From positions 1-64,000 of the forward strand of contig UQRM01000008.1 of NCBI GenBank assembly GCA_900543485.1: a stretch of DNA of 64,000 nt, given 5' to 3'. Positions 26,980 through 35,341 of the stretch are shown piece by piece. Made by a program: the position numbers and the translations under genes. Below the pieces are notes generated by a model, which saw only the letters and a list, made by a program, of their open reading frames with translations, was not told where the DNA came from and did no database searches. The stretch is from an uncultured Eubacterium sp. Lineage in GTDB: Bacteria > Bacillota > Clostridia > Peptostreptococcales > Anaerovoracaceae. Numbering within the stretch: position 1 is the first letter of the stretch; every line of letters starts with the position of its first letter.

Positions 26980-28061
26980 GTGCCGCCACCTCCCATCCCC
27001 ATCAGTATGGTTATGAATATGAGGAACATAAAGGCTCCTGTTGCCAGCACTACCGTCATGGTAACCGCCGCGCTGCCTATCTCACTGAGGCTGTCGGAAA
27101 TGTTCCTGGTCGCCACAGGCTCGGCAGCTATGGCGATGACTTTATATATGACAGCTATGGAAAGAAGCTTTATCACTGGCACCGCCAGCAGGGAGATGAT
27201 GATGAGTATCCCTATCAGTCCTACAGCGTTTTTTATCAATCCGATACAGCTGATGACCATGTCCAGAGAGTCAGCGGCGAATCCGCCAACTATTGGTACG
27301 AAATTATCTATGGAAAACCTGGCGGTATTTATCAGTATGCCGTCAGCCGACTTGGTCACGACGCCCTGGAGGGCTGTGATCCCTGTAAATACGGTTATTA
27401 TCAGTCCTGTCAGGAATATAGCCCCTTTTCGCAGAAAACCTGACAGCTTCTTTACATAGTCCTTTTCCGTGATGCTGTTTATCATCACGAAGACAGCCGA
27501 CAGGAAGACTAATGGAAGTATCACATGCTCCATGATAAAATTGAATCCGGTGACAGCTCCTGCCATGGCAGGACTCATGATACTCCCTGACGATATACCT
27601 CCCATGGATATCAGCAGCGGTATCATGACCGGCAGCAGTATTTCCATGGAAGCTGTCATGGTGTTGATAGTATCCTGGCAATACTGGTACGTCTGATAAA
27701 AATTGCTTATGCAAAGAGCTGTTATCACCACACCGCATATCATAGTCCCCAGAGACGAGACTGTCTTGCTGCCGAATGTATTGGAAAAATTTGAAAGCAG
27801 ACCTGTAACGATACAGATGGCCAGTATCTCGCATCCAAGGAATACAGAGCCCTTCACCTCCATCAGGAACAGGTTGATAAGATTGTCCATTATCCTCTCC
27901 GAATCGAAGAGCGCTTCGCCGTTGATCAGGTTATTTATCACCTGATCAACTGTCATACCTTCGAAGATACCTCCTCCTGCGGCGGCATCCCCCATGATAT
28001 CCTCGAGTCCTGACAGATCCATGGAGTCCAGCTGCGCTTCTATGACGGTTTCATAATCCAT
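26967..28061 (-). CDS. spoIIIAE: Stage III sporulation protein AE
   Basis: Polytopic membrane protein of the SpoIIIA channel, 364 residues. About eight hydrophobic segments follow a soluble stretch; typical motifs are SISMGGISSGSIMSPAMAG-like (LLISMGGISSGSIM) and SIDNFVPIVGGFAADSLD. The ATG has GGAGG 8 bases upstream. Unlike many relatives it does not open with a signal peptide: the first 70 residues are acidic and soluble (MDLSGLEDIMGD), and the first helix starts near residue 72. Its 3' end overlaps spoIIIAF by 13 bases. Confidence 0.95.
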   Translation of the reverse strand: MDYETVIEAQLDSMDLSGLEDIMGDAAAGGGIFEGMTVDQVINNLINGEALFDSERIMDNLINLFLMEVKGSVFLGCEILAICIVTGLLSNFSNTFGSKTVSSLGTMICGVVITALCISNFYQTYQYCQDTINTMTASMEILLPVMIPLLISMGGISSGSIMSPAMAGAVTGFNFIMEHVILPLVFLSAVFVMINSITEKDYVKKLSGFLRKGAIFLTGLIITVFTGITALQGVVTKSADGILINTARFSIDNFVPIVGGFAADSLDMVISCIGLIKNAVGLIGILIIISLLAVPVIKLLSIAVIYKVIAIAAEPVATRNISDSLSEIGSAAVTMTVVLATGAFMFLIFITILMGMGGGGTWTS

Positions 28062-28116
28062 TTTTCACGCCTCCTGTTTCTTCTCTGTTATGTGCTGATC
28101 TCTTCCGTTCTTTCTA

Positions 28117-28503
28117 TCACCCCAGCAGCGTCTTTATAAGCTCAAGGATGGCCGTCAGTATGGGCATGGCCAGATAGAATATTATTATTTTACCGGCCAG
28201 CTCTACTTTGGAACCTATGGATGCCTCTCCCGCGTCCCGGCACAGCTGAGCGGTGAAATCTGTTATGTAAGCCACTGCCAGTACTTTCAATATCACCGGG
28301 AAAAATGTACGGCCGTAGGTGACATTATCGTATATGCCCTGGAGAAAACCGAATATCTCTGCCAGTCTGTCAGCTACTGAAAGGAAGATTATCATCACGG
28401 TCCCCAATACTATGTAGATCGATATCTCCTTATTGACGCTTTTCATTACAATGGCCAGGATAAGGCCTGTAAGCGCTGTCGCCACGATTTTCAGTATTTC
28501 CAT
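28117..28503 (-). CDS. spoIIIAD: Stage III sporulation protein AD
   Basis: 128-residue membrane protein of the SpoIIIA complex with three to four hydrophobic segments. Typical features include IVATALTGLILAIVMKSVNKE at the start and FTAQLCRDAGEASIGSKVELAGKIIIFYLAMPIL in the second half. Related to SpoIIIAC. It lies 8 bases after spoIIIAC. Confidence 0.96.
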   Translation of the reverse strand: MEILKIVATALTGLILAIVMKSVNKEISIYIVLGTVMIIFLSVADRLAEIFGFLQGIYDNVTYGRTFFPVILKVLAVAYITDFTAQLCRDAGEASIGSKVELAGKIIIFYLAMPILTAILELIKTLLG

Positions 28504-28511
28504 AGGGCCAC

Positions 28512-28706
28512 CTAAAACTGGAGGAAGGTCCTTACAGTATCGAAAAATTCGCCTATCATCTGTATCACCAGCATCAATACCACAATGACACCGGCCAAGG
28601 TGGTCAGCATAGCTTGTTCCTCTCGTCCCGCCTTTACCAGCACCTGGTTGAGGACGGCGATGGCAATACCAATGGCAGCTATTTTAAAAATAACATCTAT
28701 TTCCAT
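28512..28706 (-). CDS. spoIIIAC: Stage III sporulation protein AC
   Basis: Very hydrophobic 64-residue protein with two transmembrane helices, the usual SpoIIIAC length. The sequence IFKIAAIGIAIAVLNQVLVKAGREEQA matches the family start. Required for channel assembly in the mother-cell membrane. 18 bases after spoIIIAB. Confidence 0.96.
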   Translation of the reverse strand: MEIDVIFKIAAIGIAIAVLNQVLVKAGREEQAMLTTLAGVIVVLMLVIQMIGEFFDTVRTFLQF

Positions 28707-28724
28707 AATCGATACACTCCTCGC

Positions 28725-29237
28725 TCACAGCAGCATGACGGCTATCACGACACCGGACGCGATGCCAATACCTCTGTACATCCTGCCCTGTTTTTTCTCC
28801 TGTTCCACGGCCTCGGTCAGATGACTCTGTATCCTCATTACCGCCGGTTCTATGACGTTTCGCTGTCCTTGCACGTCACTTTTTCCCAGTCCTGTCGGGA
28901 TATCCTTCAGTATCGCGATATCTCTCTGATCCAGCGGACAAGCGCTGATATTTTCATCTATGGCTCTTCGCCACGCCGCCTCCAATGGTTCCTGCTTTTT
29001 CATGGCTCCGGCACATTCTCTGAGTATATGGGAAAACCAGCAGTTTTTCATGGCCGCTACGTTACCGAATGTCTTGGCGAGAGGGTCGCGCCTGTAGGAT
29101 ATCTCCATGTCCAGCATCCTTATCAGCTCCAGCGTGTCTTCCAATTCGATCCTTCTGTCCCTATAGGAAGAAGCCTTCATGAAGCCGAGCGCGGCGCAGC
29201 TCATAAAAATGAGGATACATCCCGCAAATTTCAGCAT
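28725..29237 (-). CDS. spoIIIAB: Stage III sporulation protein AB
   Basis: 170-residue membrane-anchored protein with a helix at each end and a cytosolic helical domain related to type II secretion F proteins. N-terminal GCILIFMSCAALGFMKASSYRDR and C-terminal MYRGIGIASGVVIAVMLL frame the domain. It begins 1 base after spoIIIAA and probably anchors the ATPase to the membrane complex. Confidence 0.95.
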   Translation of the reverse strand: MLKFAGCILIFMSCAALGFMKASSYRDRRIELEDTLELIRMLDMEISYRRDPLAKTFGNVAAMKNCWFSHILRECAGAMKKQEPLEAAWRRAIDENISACPLDQRDIAILKDIPTGLGKSDVQGQRNVIEPAVMRIQSHLTEAVEQEKKQGRMYRGIGIASGVVIAVMLL

Positions 29238-29238
29238 A

Positions 29239-30150
29239 TCATACGTCCTTCCCTATCCCTGACAGCTTCATGACACGCTTCACTGTTCCTGTAACAGGCT
29301 GGGCGGACAGAAATATGAGAGTCTCGAACACATGGTTCCTGACAAGCTCTCCTACGGAGGAGCTGGCCACATCCTCGTAGCTGTTTCCATGTATCGTGGT
29401 GATGGTCTTGACCCCGGCACACAGAGCGGCTTCGACAGCGCTCACATCTTCCCGTTTCCCTATCTCGTCAGTCATTATCACGTCCGGAGACATGGAGCGT
29501 ATCAACATCAGGATCCCTTCAGCCTTGGGGCAGCCGTCCAGGATATCTGTCCTGCCGCCCAGATCATAGCTGGGCTCTCCATTGTGGCAGCCGGCTATCT
29601 CTGAACGCTCGTCGCATATGCCGACGCGAAACCCTTTGTGACTAAGGCTTCTGGCCAGATCCCGCAGTATAGTCGTCTTTCCGCATTTAGGCGGCGATAT
29701 GATGAGAGTGTTCCTGATGGTGTTTGTCTTCTCGTCCCATACCGCCCCTATGACGTTTTCCGATGCTCCTATTATCTGTCTGCTTCGTCTTATATTGAGA
29801 GAAGAAACATCCTTTATCAGATACACCTTTCCTTCTTTCAGCGTCACCCGGCCGCATATCCCCACTCGATGGCCGCCTTCTATAGTTATGTAGCCCTTGG
29901 AAAGCTCTTCTTCGTAAGCGTAATATGAATAATCCAGCAATCTGTTGAGCGTCTCGTCCAGCACCTCAGGCGTCACCGACCTCCCGTCGTGGAGACTTAT
30001 CTCCCTGCCGCCGCTTATGATGAGCGTGTCGCTGAAGACTCTGATGCGTATCTCTTCAAAATCGTCGCGTATGATTTCCGGCAGCTCGTCTACCCTTTCC
30101 TTGATAGATACCGGCAGCCTGCGGAATATCTTTTCCGTATTCCTGTCCAT
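29239..30150 (-). CDS. spoIIIAA: Stage III sporulation protein AA (ATPase)
   Basis: 303-residue secretion-type ATPase that powers the SpoIIIA channel in the mother cell. Walker A PPKCGKTT (near residue 157) and a Walker B-like DVIMTDEIG (near residue 217) are present, with the family N-terminal domain (DFEEIRIRV). The ATG is preceded by AAGGGGTG at good spacing. First gene of the operon, behind a sigma-E-like promoter. Confidence 0.97.
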   Translation of the reverse strand: MDRNTEKIFRRLPVSIKERVDELPEIIRDDFEEIRIRVFSDTLIISGGREISLHDGRSVTPEVLDETLNRLLDYSYYAYEEELSKGYITIEGGHRVGICGRVTLKEGKVYLIKDVSSLNIRRSRQIIGASENVIGAVWDEKTNTIRNTLIISPPKCGKTTILRDLARSLSHKGFRVGICDERSEIAGCHNGEPSYDLGGRTDILDGCPKAEGILMLIRSMSPDVIMTDEIGKREDVSAVEAALCAGVKTITTIHGNSYEDVASSSVGELVRNHVFETLIFLSAQPVTGTVKRVMKLSGIGKDV

Positions 30151-30182
30151 CTCTTCACCCCTTTTTCTTTAGTTGATACTAA

Positions 30183-30211
30183 ATCATATTCCTTGTCCCA
30201 AAAAATATGAC
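30183..30211 (-). promoter_or_regulatory. Sigma-E-like promoter of the spoIIIA operon
   Basis: On the minus strand GTCATATT (30204-30211) matches the sigma-E -35 consensus. After 13 bases comes AATATGAT (30183-30190), a partial match (5 of 8) to the -10 consensus CATACAnT. It lies 33 bases upstream of spoIIIAA, whose homologs are sigma-E dependent. Confidence 0.6.
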
Positions 30212-30223
30212 AGAGAATCCCGC

Positions 30224-30267
30224 AAAAAAAGCACCAATGAAAATGCTGTACTGCAATCCATTGGTGC
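30224..30267 (-). terminator. Terminator after the glycyl radical enzyme gene
   Basis: Perfect 9-bp arms GCACCAATG/CATTGGTGC with a 19-base loop, followed on the minus strand by seven T. It ends the activase/glycyl radical enzyme transcript and insulates spoIIIAA just downstream. Confidence 0.85.
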
Positions 30268-30454
30268 ATATATCTTATTAGCTTCAATATTTTACAATAA
30301 TTACCACGAACCTCTATACTCTTTCGAAAGGTTTTATCCATTTCCCGTATAAGCCAACGTCGATTTCTTCGCAATTTTTATACTTGATTTGGCCTGTCAG
30401 CAGGAAAAACTGTATAAAAACAGTGCTGTTTTGAGGAGATGGTGGGCAAATTGC

Positions 30455-30491
30455 TATACGGGAAAGGGTCTGAAAAGCCAAATCCCGTATA
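30455..30491. repeat. Inverted repeat downstream of the glycyl radical enzyme
   Basis: 9-bp arms TATACGGGA (30455-30463) and TCCCGTATA (30483-30491), 19 bases apart, without a T run. Could be an mRNA 3' stem or an operator-like site; function unknown. Confidence 0.45.
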
Positions 30492-30587
30492 ACCCGTCGG
30501 GTGCCGGAGCGTCAAACTACCGGATCAACGAACTGCTGAACTGGCTGCTGAGTTGGTATCCATCAGTCCGCCGATATGAGCAAGTCG

Positions 30588-33125
30588 TTAAAAATGCAGT
30601 TCGGAACGTTGTATCAGATCTTTCTGCAGAGCCTTGCCCAGCTCCACGAAATAAGCGCTGTAACCCGCTACACGGACCAGCATGTCCTTATAGTCCTCCG
30701 GTTTCTTCTGGGCCGCTTTCATAGTAGCGGAACTCATGATGTTGAACTGGACATGCATTGCTCCTTTGGAGAAATAGGCGTCGATGAAGTCCACCAGGTT
30801 ATCTCTGCCCTCGATACCTCCAACAGCCTCCTGAGGGAACTTCATATTGAGAAGTGTTCCGTTAGGTGCCAGACTGTGATCCACCTTGCCGACGGAATTG
30901 GCCAGGGCTGTCGGCCCCTCTGTATCATGAGAGCCTCCGTCGGTGTGGACAGGTCCCAGGTTGTCTGAGATGGCCTCTCCAGCTCTTCGTCCGTCCAGGG
31001 AGGCGTTAGTGTTGAGTCCCATCCCCACGTTGGCGCTGACCGAGTATACTCCCGGATTGAACTGGCCGCCTCTCGGCGTTGTACGTCCCGCCACATTGCG
31101 GCAGTAGCACTCGAACATGAACTTGAAGAGATCGTCGGCGTAATCGTCGTCGTTGCCGTAATGATGGACCTTGGAGCTGTTGACCAGAGCGTACAGTATA
31201 TCATGCCCCTGCCAGTTGTCCTTTACCGCCTGCAGCATTTCTGCTCCCGTGAACCGCTTTTCCTCGAAGACCAATTGCTTTATTGCCGCCAGGGAATCGG
31301 CGCAGGTGGCCAGACCGCTGGCCTGAGGTCCAATACCGTTGTACTTGGCGCCTCCCTCCGTCAGATCCCTGCCGTTTTCCACGCAGTCCGGAAAGAAGGA
31401 GGACACGTACGGCAGCGGCTTCCTGGCTCTGTGAGCCTTATCTATGATATTGAGGCTGGAACACATCTGGTCGGTCCAGTATTTGAACTGTTTGTCGACG
31501 CTCTCCAGCACCTGGTCGAAGTTTTCGTAGGTCTCAAGGCTTCCCGTGTCAGGTCCCAGGTGGCCGCCCAACGCTCCGCATTTTTCCCATCTGGCGCAGT
31601 GAGGACCACAGTCCAGGCATCTGCCGCCGTTGAGGACCATCTCCATCATCTTTGCCGTGTTGACATAGGCCGCGTCATGCCAGCCATATTCTCTTCCCGG
31701 AAGGTCAGGCTCCACGCACCCTACCACGGCGTAGTCCCTCGCTTCCTCCAGGCTCATGCCCTTCCTCATCATGGCTCTGATAGTAGGTTCATCGTTGAAA
31801 AGCTTAGGATGACCGTATCCGGCTCTGATACATTCCACGGCTTTCACCTTCAGCTCATAAGGGGTCTCCTCATGCATCCTCACCAGCAGCCATGGGTTCA
31901 TCATCCTGGTATGGGCTGATGCTTCAAGCATCAGCATAGTCAGATCGTTGGTCACATCGTTGCCGTCTCTGTCGACACCGCCGATGGTGAGGCATTCGCC
32001 GCCAAATCCCCTGCCCTGACGGACCTTGACGGTTCCGCCGTCCTTCAGCTTGGTAGGATTGTTCATCTTGACGTACAGCACCTCTATCAGCTCCAGGGCG
32101 AAGTCCCTGGTGATGTCTCCCGCCTTCATGTCGGCCTCGTAGTACGGATAGAGCCACTGGTCCATCCTGCCGTATGAGATGGAGTGACCGTTACCCTCTA
32201 TCTGAGTAAGGGTGGTAGCGAAATTGAACAGCTGCAGCGCCTGCCAGAAAGTTTTTGCCGGGCCTCCGGCTATCTGACGGCAGTTTCCGGCCATGGTCTC
32301 CAGCTCGCCGCGCCTTGTCTCGTCCTTTTCGGCAGCCGCCATCTCGTCGGCCAGCTGCGCATACCTGAGTATGTACTTCTTGGCAGCCTGATGGGAAATT
32401 ATCATGGCTTCGTAAAAATCACGCTTGTCGCCGTAGTCCGGGTCTTCCTTGGTTATCCTGGCGAGACCGGCCTCCGCCTCCTTTATAAATCCGTCGAAGC
32501 CGTTCTTCATCAGCTTCTCGTAGTCCATCACAAGATGGCCCACTCCCGCATAGTGGTAGAGGTTTGTCTGGAATATCTTCTTGCCTACCTCGGAGCCTTT
32601 AAGCTGATCATCGTCCAGCTCGGCGTTTATCAGATCGTCTACAGTCCTGCCCTGCCACCAGCGACACAGGTCGACGATCTCCTTTCTCTCCTCGTCGTTT
32701 CGTATATAGAACTGGTCGTGCTCCCTCTCCTCGAAAGGCTCGTTGAGCACCTCATCGATTATCCAGTCCACGGAAAATTCCGGATAGATAGGCGCGGCCT
32801 TGGCCGGCGCGGCTATCTCTCCGAGTATCAGATCTTCGTCGTATATGTGGAGGCTGACGTTGAGGAGTATGTTCTCGAAAGCCCTGGCGCATTTCACCTT
32901 CAGCGGGCTCTTTTCGTTGTCCTGATAGGCCTCGGTCACCAGTCTCAGCCTTTCCACGTCCACGTCGTACTCCCTGTCCAGGAAAGTCTGACGCAGCCTG
33001 TTGACCCTGGGGAATGGCGACCAGTCCTCGTGGCCTACTTTGTAGCCCAGGCTGTAGCTGTGGTCGTAGCTTTCCGTACCGCAAGCGGTGCAGTGAATCT
33101 GATTGTCTTTCCTGATATTTTCCAT
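30588..33125 (-). CDS. Glycyl radical enzyme, diol dehydratase-like
   Basis: 845-residue pyruvate formate-lyase superfamily enzyme, active only anaerobically. The C-terminal glycyl radical motif is VRVAGYSAYF (Gly about 821). The thiyl cysteine lies in VVGCVEP (Cys about 470, Glu 472). From memory of the B12-independent glycerol/1,2-propanediol dehydratases, their substrate residues map to His197, His314-Ser315 (NGHSIS) and Asp484, 14 residues after the cysteine; all are present. I therefore expect dehydration of a vicinal diol or a related polar substrate, though choline, hydroxyproline and isethionate lyases belong to the same superfamily. Unusual is an N-terminal extension of roughly 35 residues with a CTAC motif (Cys12, Cys15). 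The activase gene lies 2 bases upstream. No microcompartment or aldehyde dehydrogenase genes are in view. Confidence 0.88.
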   Translation of the reverse strand: MENIRKDNQIHCTACGTESYDHSYSLGYKVGHEDWSPFPRVNRLRQTFLDREYDVDVERLRLVTEAYQDNEKSPLKVKCARAFENILLNVSLHIYDEDLILGEIAAPAKAAPIYPEFSVDWIIDEVLNEPFEEREHDQFYIRNDEERKEIVDLCRWWQGRTVDDLINAELDDDQLKGSEVGKKIFQTNLYHYAGVGHLVMDYEKLMKNGFDGFIKEAEAGLARITKEDPDYGDKRDFYEAMIISHQAAKKYILRYAQLADEMAAAEKDETRRGELETMAGNCRQIAGGPAKTFWQALQLFNFATTLTQIEGNGHSISYGRMDQWLYPYYEADMKAGDITRDFALELIEVLYVKMNNPTKLKDGGTVKVRQGRGFGGECLTIGGVDRDGNDVTNDLTMLMLEASAHTRMMNPWLLVRMHEETPYELKVKAVECIRAGYGHPKLFNDEPTIRAMMRKGMSLEEARDYAVVGCVEPDLPGREYGWHDAAYVNTAKMMEMVLNGGRCLDCGPHCARWEKCGALGGHLGPDTGSLETYENFDQVLESVDKQFKYWTDQMCSSLNIIDKAHRARKPLPYVSSFFPDCVENGRDLTEGGAKYNGIGPQASGLATCADSLAAIKQLVFEEKRFTGAEMLQAVKDNWQGHDILYALVNSSKVHHYGNDDDYADDLFKFMFECYCRNVAGRTTPRGGQFNPGVYSVSANVGMGLNTNASLDGRRAGEAISDNLGPVHTDGGSHDTEGPTALANSVGKVDHSLAPNGTLLNMKFPQEAVGGIEGRDNLVDFIDAYFSKGAMHVQFNIMSSATMKAAQKKPEDYKDMLVRVAGYSAYFVELGKALQKDLIQRSELHF

Positions 33126-33127
33126 AA

Positions 33128-34075
33128 CTATCTCTCCTTCGTTCCCACCAGACAGTGGATACCCCGGCCGTTGAAGTAATCGGCCATCTCTCTCACCCGC
33201 TTCTGGAGGGACCTCCTGTTGAACTTCAGCTCTTTCATCTCATAAGGCATCCCCAGGGATGCGTATTTTTCTTCTCCCAGCCGCATGAAGCTGAGAAGCT
33301 GCAGCGTTCTGACGCTGTTTCCCAGCCTTTCGATAATGAAATCTGCGGTGGCTTCCACGTTGTCCGTATCGTCGTTGATCCCCGGTATCACCGGGATCCT
33401 CAGTATCATCTCACAGCCGCGTTCCGCCAGCTTCGCCAGGTTTTCCAGCAGCAGTCCGTTGCCGGATCCCGTATATTCCCTGTGTACATCGTTATCCATG
33501 TGCTTGATGTCAGAGATGAACAGATCCGTATACGGAAGCACCTTTTCTACCTTGTCCCATCCTGTATGGAATGTGGATTCGCAGCAGGTGTGGATGCCTT
33601 CCTGATGGCACCTCTTAAAAAGCTCCGCCACGAAGTCGCTCTGCAGCAGCGGTTCTCCGCCCGATACGGTGACACCTCCGCCTGAGCGCTGATAGAAGTC
33701 CACGTCCTTCATGATCGCCTTCATGCATTCGTCTACCGTCATCTCCCTGCCCCACTGCTTTATAGCGTCGGCCGGACAGACCGCGGCGCACTCCATACAA
33801 TTGGTACACTTTTCCCTGTCGATAGCCGTCAGCCTCCCTCTGTAAAATACGAGGGCGCCTTCCTCGGGACATACCTTCTGGCAAAGGCCGCATTTCTTCG
33901 GAGAAATGCATTTGCTCTTGTATACTCCCGGCTCCACATATGCTTTGTGGCTCTCGGGATTGCTGCACCAGCGGCATCTCAGGGGACACCCCTTGAGGAA
34001 AAGCTCGGTCCTCATGCCCGGCCCGTCGTGGATGGTGAAGCGTTGTATGTTGAATACGGTTCCGGTGTCCGTCAT
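33128..34075 (-). CDS. Glycyl-radical enzyme activating protein (radical SAM)
   Basis: 315-residue activase that uses S-adenosylmethionine and a 4Fe-4S cluster to place the radical on the partner enzyme. The radical SAM motif is GCPLRCRWCSNPES (near residue 30). Two ferredoxin-like cysteine clusters follow (KCGLCQKVCP and CTNCMECAAVCP), as in activases of the glycerol dehydratase type but not of PFL itself. SAM-binding GGEPLLQ is present. The ATG follows GGGAGGGAAGAGG; the glycyl radical enzyme gene is 2 bases downstream, fixing the pairing. Confidence 0.95.
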   Translation of the reverse strand: MTDTGTVFNIQRFTIHDGPGMRTELFLKGCPLRCRWCSNPESHKAYVEPGVYKSKCISPKKCGLCQKVCPEEGALVFYRGRLTAIDREKCTNCMECAAVCPADAIKQWGREMTVDECMKAIMKDVDFYQRSGGGVTVSGGEPLLQSDFVAELFKRCHQEGIHTCCESTFHTGWDKVEKVLPYTDLFISDIKHMDNDVHREYTGSGNGLLLENLAKLAERGCEMILRIPVIPGINDDTDNVEATADFIIERLGNSVRTLQLLSFMRLGEEKYASLGMPYEMKELKFNRRSLQKRVREMADYFNGRGIHCLVGTKER

Positions 34076-34125
34076 CCTCTTCCCTCCCGTCTGTCACCGC
34101 ATTTTCAGTATATTATGATGATATC

Positions 34126-34155
34126 AAAAGGCCGATGAAATTCCATCGGCCTTTT
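34126..34155 (-). terminator. Bidirectional terminator between regulator and activase
   Basis: Perfect 12-bp arms AAAAGGCCGATG/CATCGGCCTTTT with a 6-base loop and T runs on both strands. It separates the LuxR-type regulator transcript from the activase, so the latter must have its own promoter in 34076-34125; a TATACT there is the only weak -10 candidate I see. Confidence 0.85.
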
Positions 34156-34204
34156 CGCCTTATTTGCAAAATCAGGATTCCTTATTCAATATAAGGAGTT
34201 TTAC

Positions 34205-35308
34205 TTATATTTCTTCGTCGAAGAGTCTGGAAAGCTGATGGCGGCTCTTGACGCCGCATTTGGCATATATGTTCTCCACATGCTTCTTGACTGTGTGGTA
34301 GCTTATGAACAGCTCTTCAGCGATAGCCTTGTAGGTAAGACCCTTCAGCAGCAGCTTCGCCACCTTCTGTTCGCTCCTGGTGAGACCGTAGACGTCAGCC
34401 TTTCTGGCCGTTTCGTCCTCACGGCCCTCTCCCGGCGACATGGTTATCCAGTGATACCTGTCTACGATACCGTGAGAATACTGCTGGTCATAGTTATATA
34501 TCCTGAACACATATCCCTTGATGATCTTGGCTTTGGCGACCGCACCGCCTTTTTCCGTTCCTTCCAGCAGAAACGGCAGCCATATGCACGGACCATCGCT
34601 GTCGATAGCCCTGCCGGCGCCGGGACCCAATATGTTTTCGATGTACTCCGCGGCCAGACTATTGCCTCCCAATATATGCATGAAATCGTCGGTTATGAAA
34701 TATGCTCTGGCTCCTGACTGTATTATCTCATCCTGTATGGCCGAAACTATCTTCGACTGCTCGTACTTCTTGAAGCCCTTGTAAGCGTTGGCTATGGCTA
34801 CATATATGTCAGCCAGTATCTTCATTTCCTCGTCGGTGAAATCGCCTTCATCGGCACTTCTGAAGAATACTATCTGTATGTAGGCGTTTATGCCGAAGGC
34901 CATGGTGACGCTGTAGCCGGCTCCGAAATTTTCTTCCAGAAAGCGGACGTGATCCGACTGGAGATACTGAGACTCGTCAATGTAGTCAGTGGCTCTGTAA
35001 AGCCTTGGCTCAATGTTGAAATAATCCAGGTTCTGGGCCACGGCTTCCCTGTATATCCTCCCTCTCACCGTATCCCTTTGCTGGAAAGCCCTGTAGGGGT
35101 GAGTCCTGCTGTTGGGTCGCACGCCGTCGCTGTCGGTCCATGAAAGAAAGCCGTTATTCGTATCGAAACACATGATAAGGCCGTTCTCCAGACCGTAACA
35201 ACTGCTGAGAGACTCCAGCAACACGCCGCTGAAAAACTCCCTGGCAGATATTTGCCGTTCCGACATTTCGGAGAAAAACTCCGTCTGACGTTTCGTATCG
35301 AAGTTCAT
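34205..35308 (-). CDS. LuxR-type helix-turn-helix transcription regulator
   Basis: 367 residues. The C-terminal 60 residues are a LuxR/NarL-type DNA-binding domain (LTRSEQKVAKLLLKGLTYKAIAEELFIS then YHTVKKHVENIYAKCGVKSRHQL). The first 290 residues are soluble, without membrane segments, and resemble a PAS/GAF-like sensor only in general pattern; no acyl-homoserine-lactone motif and no receiver domain. It probably senses a small molecule or redox state. Encoded just upstream of the activase/glycyl radical enzyme pair but behind its own terminator, so control of that pair is a reasonable inference. The AGGAGGTG lies about 11 bases before the ATG, a little far. Confidence 0.85.
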   Translation of the reverse strand: MNFDTKRQTEFFSEMSERQISAREFFSGVLLESLSSCYGLENGLIMCFDTNNGFLSWTDSDGVRPNSRTHPYRAFQQRDTVRGRIYREAVAQNLDYFNIEPRLYRATDYIDESQYLQSDHVRFLEENFGAGYSVTMAFGINAYIQIVFFRSADEGDFTDEEMKILADIYVAIANAYKGFKKYEQSKIVSAIQDEIIQSGARAYFITDDFMHILGGNSLAAEYIENILGPGAGRAIDSDGPCIWLPFLLEGTEKGGAVAKAKIIKGYVFRIYNYDQQYSHGIVDRYHWITMSPGEGREDETARKADVYGLTRSEQKVAKLLLKGLTYKAIAEELFISYHTVKKHVENIYAKCGVKSRHQLSRLFDEEI

Positions 35309-35341
35309 GATCGGTCTTGCACCTCCTGTTCTATGATTTTA

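Larger units (their letters stand above)
30151..30587. other. Intergenic region between glycyl radical enzyme and spoIIIAA
   Basis: 437 bases with no gene. It holds the sigma-E-like promoter, the terminator at 30224-30267, and a perfect 9-bp inverted repeat TATACGGGA/TCCCGTATA at 30455-30491. A third copy of CCCGTATAA lies at about 30344. Open frames on the plus strand have no ribosome site and cross these signals, so I reject them. Confidence 0.6.

Noticed and set aside
26699..26989. 96-residue minus frame overlapping spoIIIAF
   Set aside because: It is out of frame with the convincing SpoIIIAF helices, lacks a ribosome site and has no hydrophobic pattern expected at this locus.
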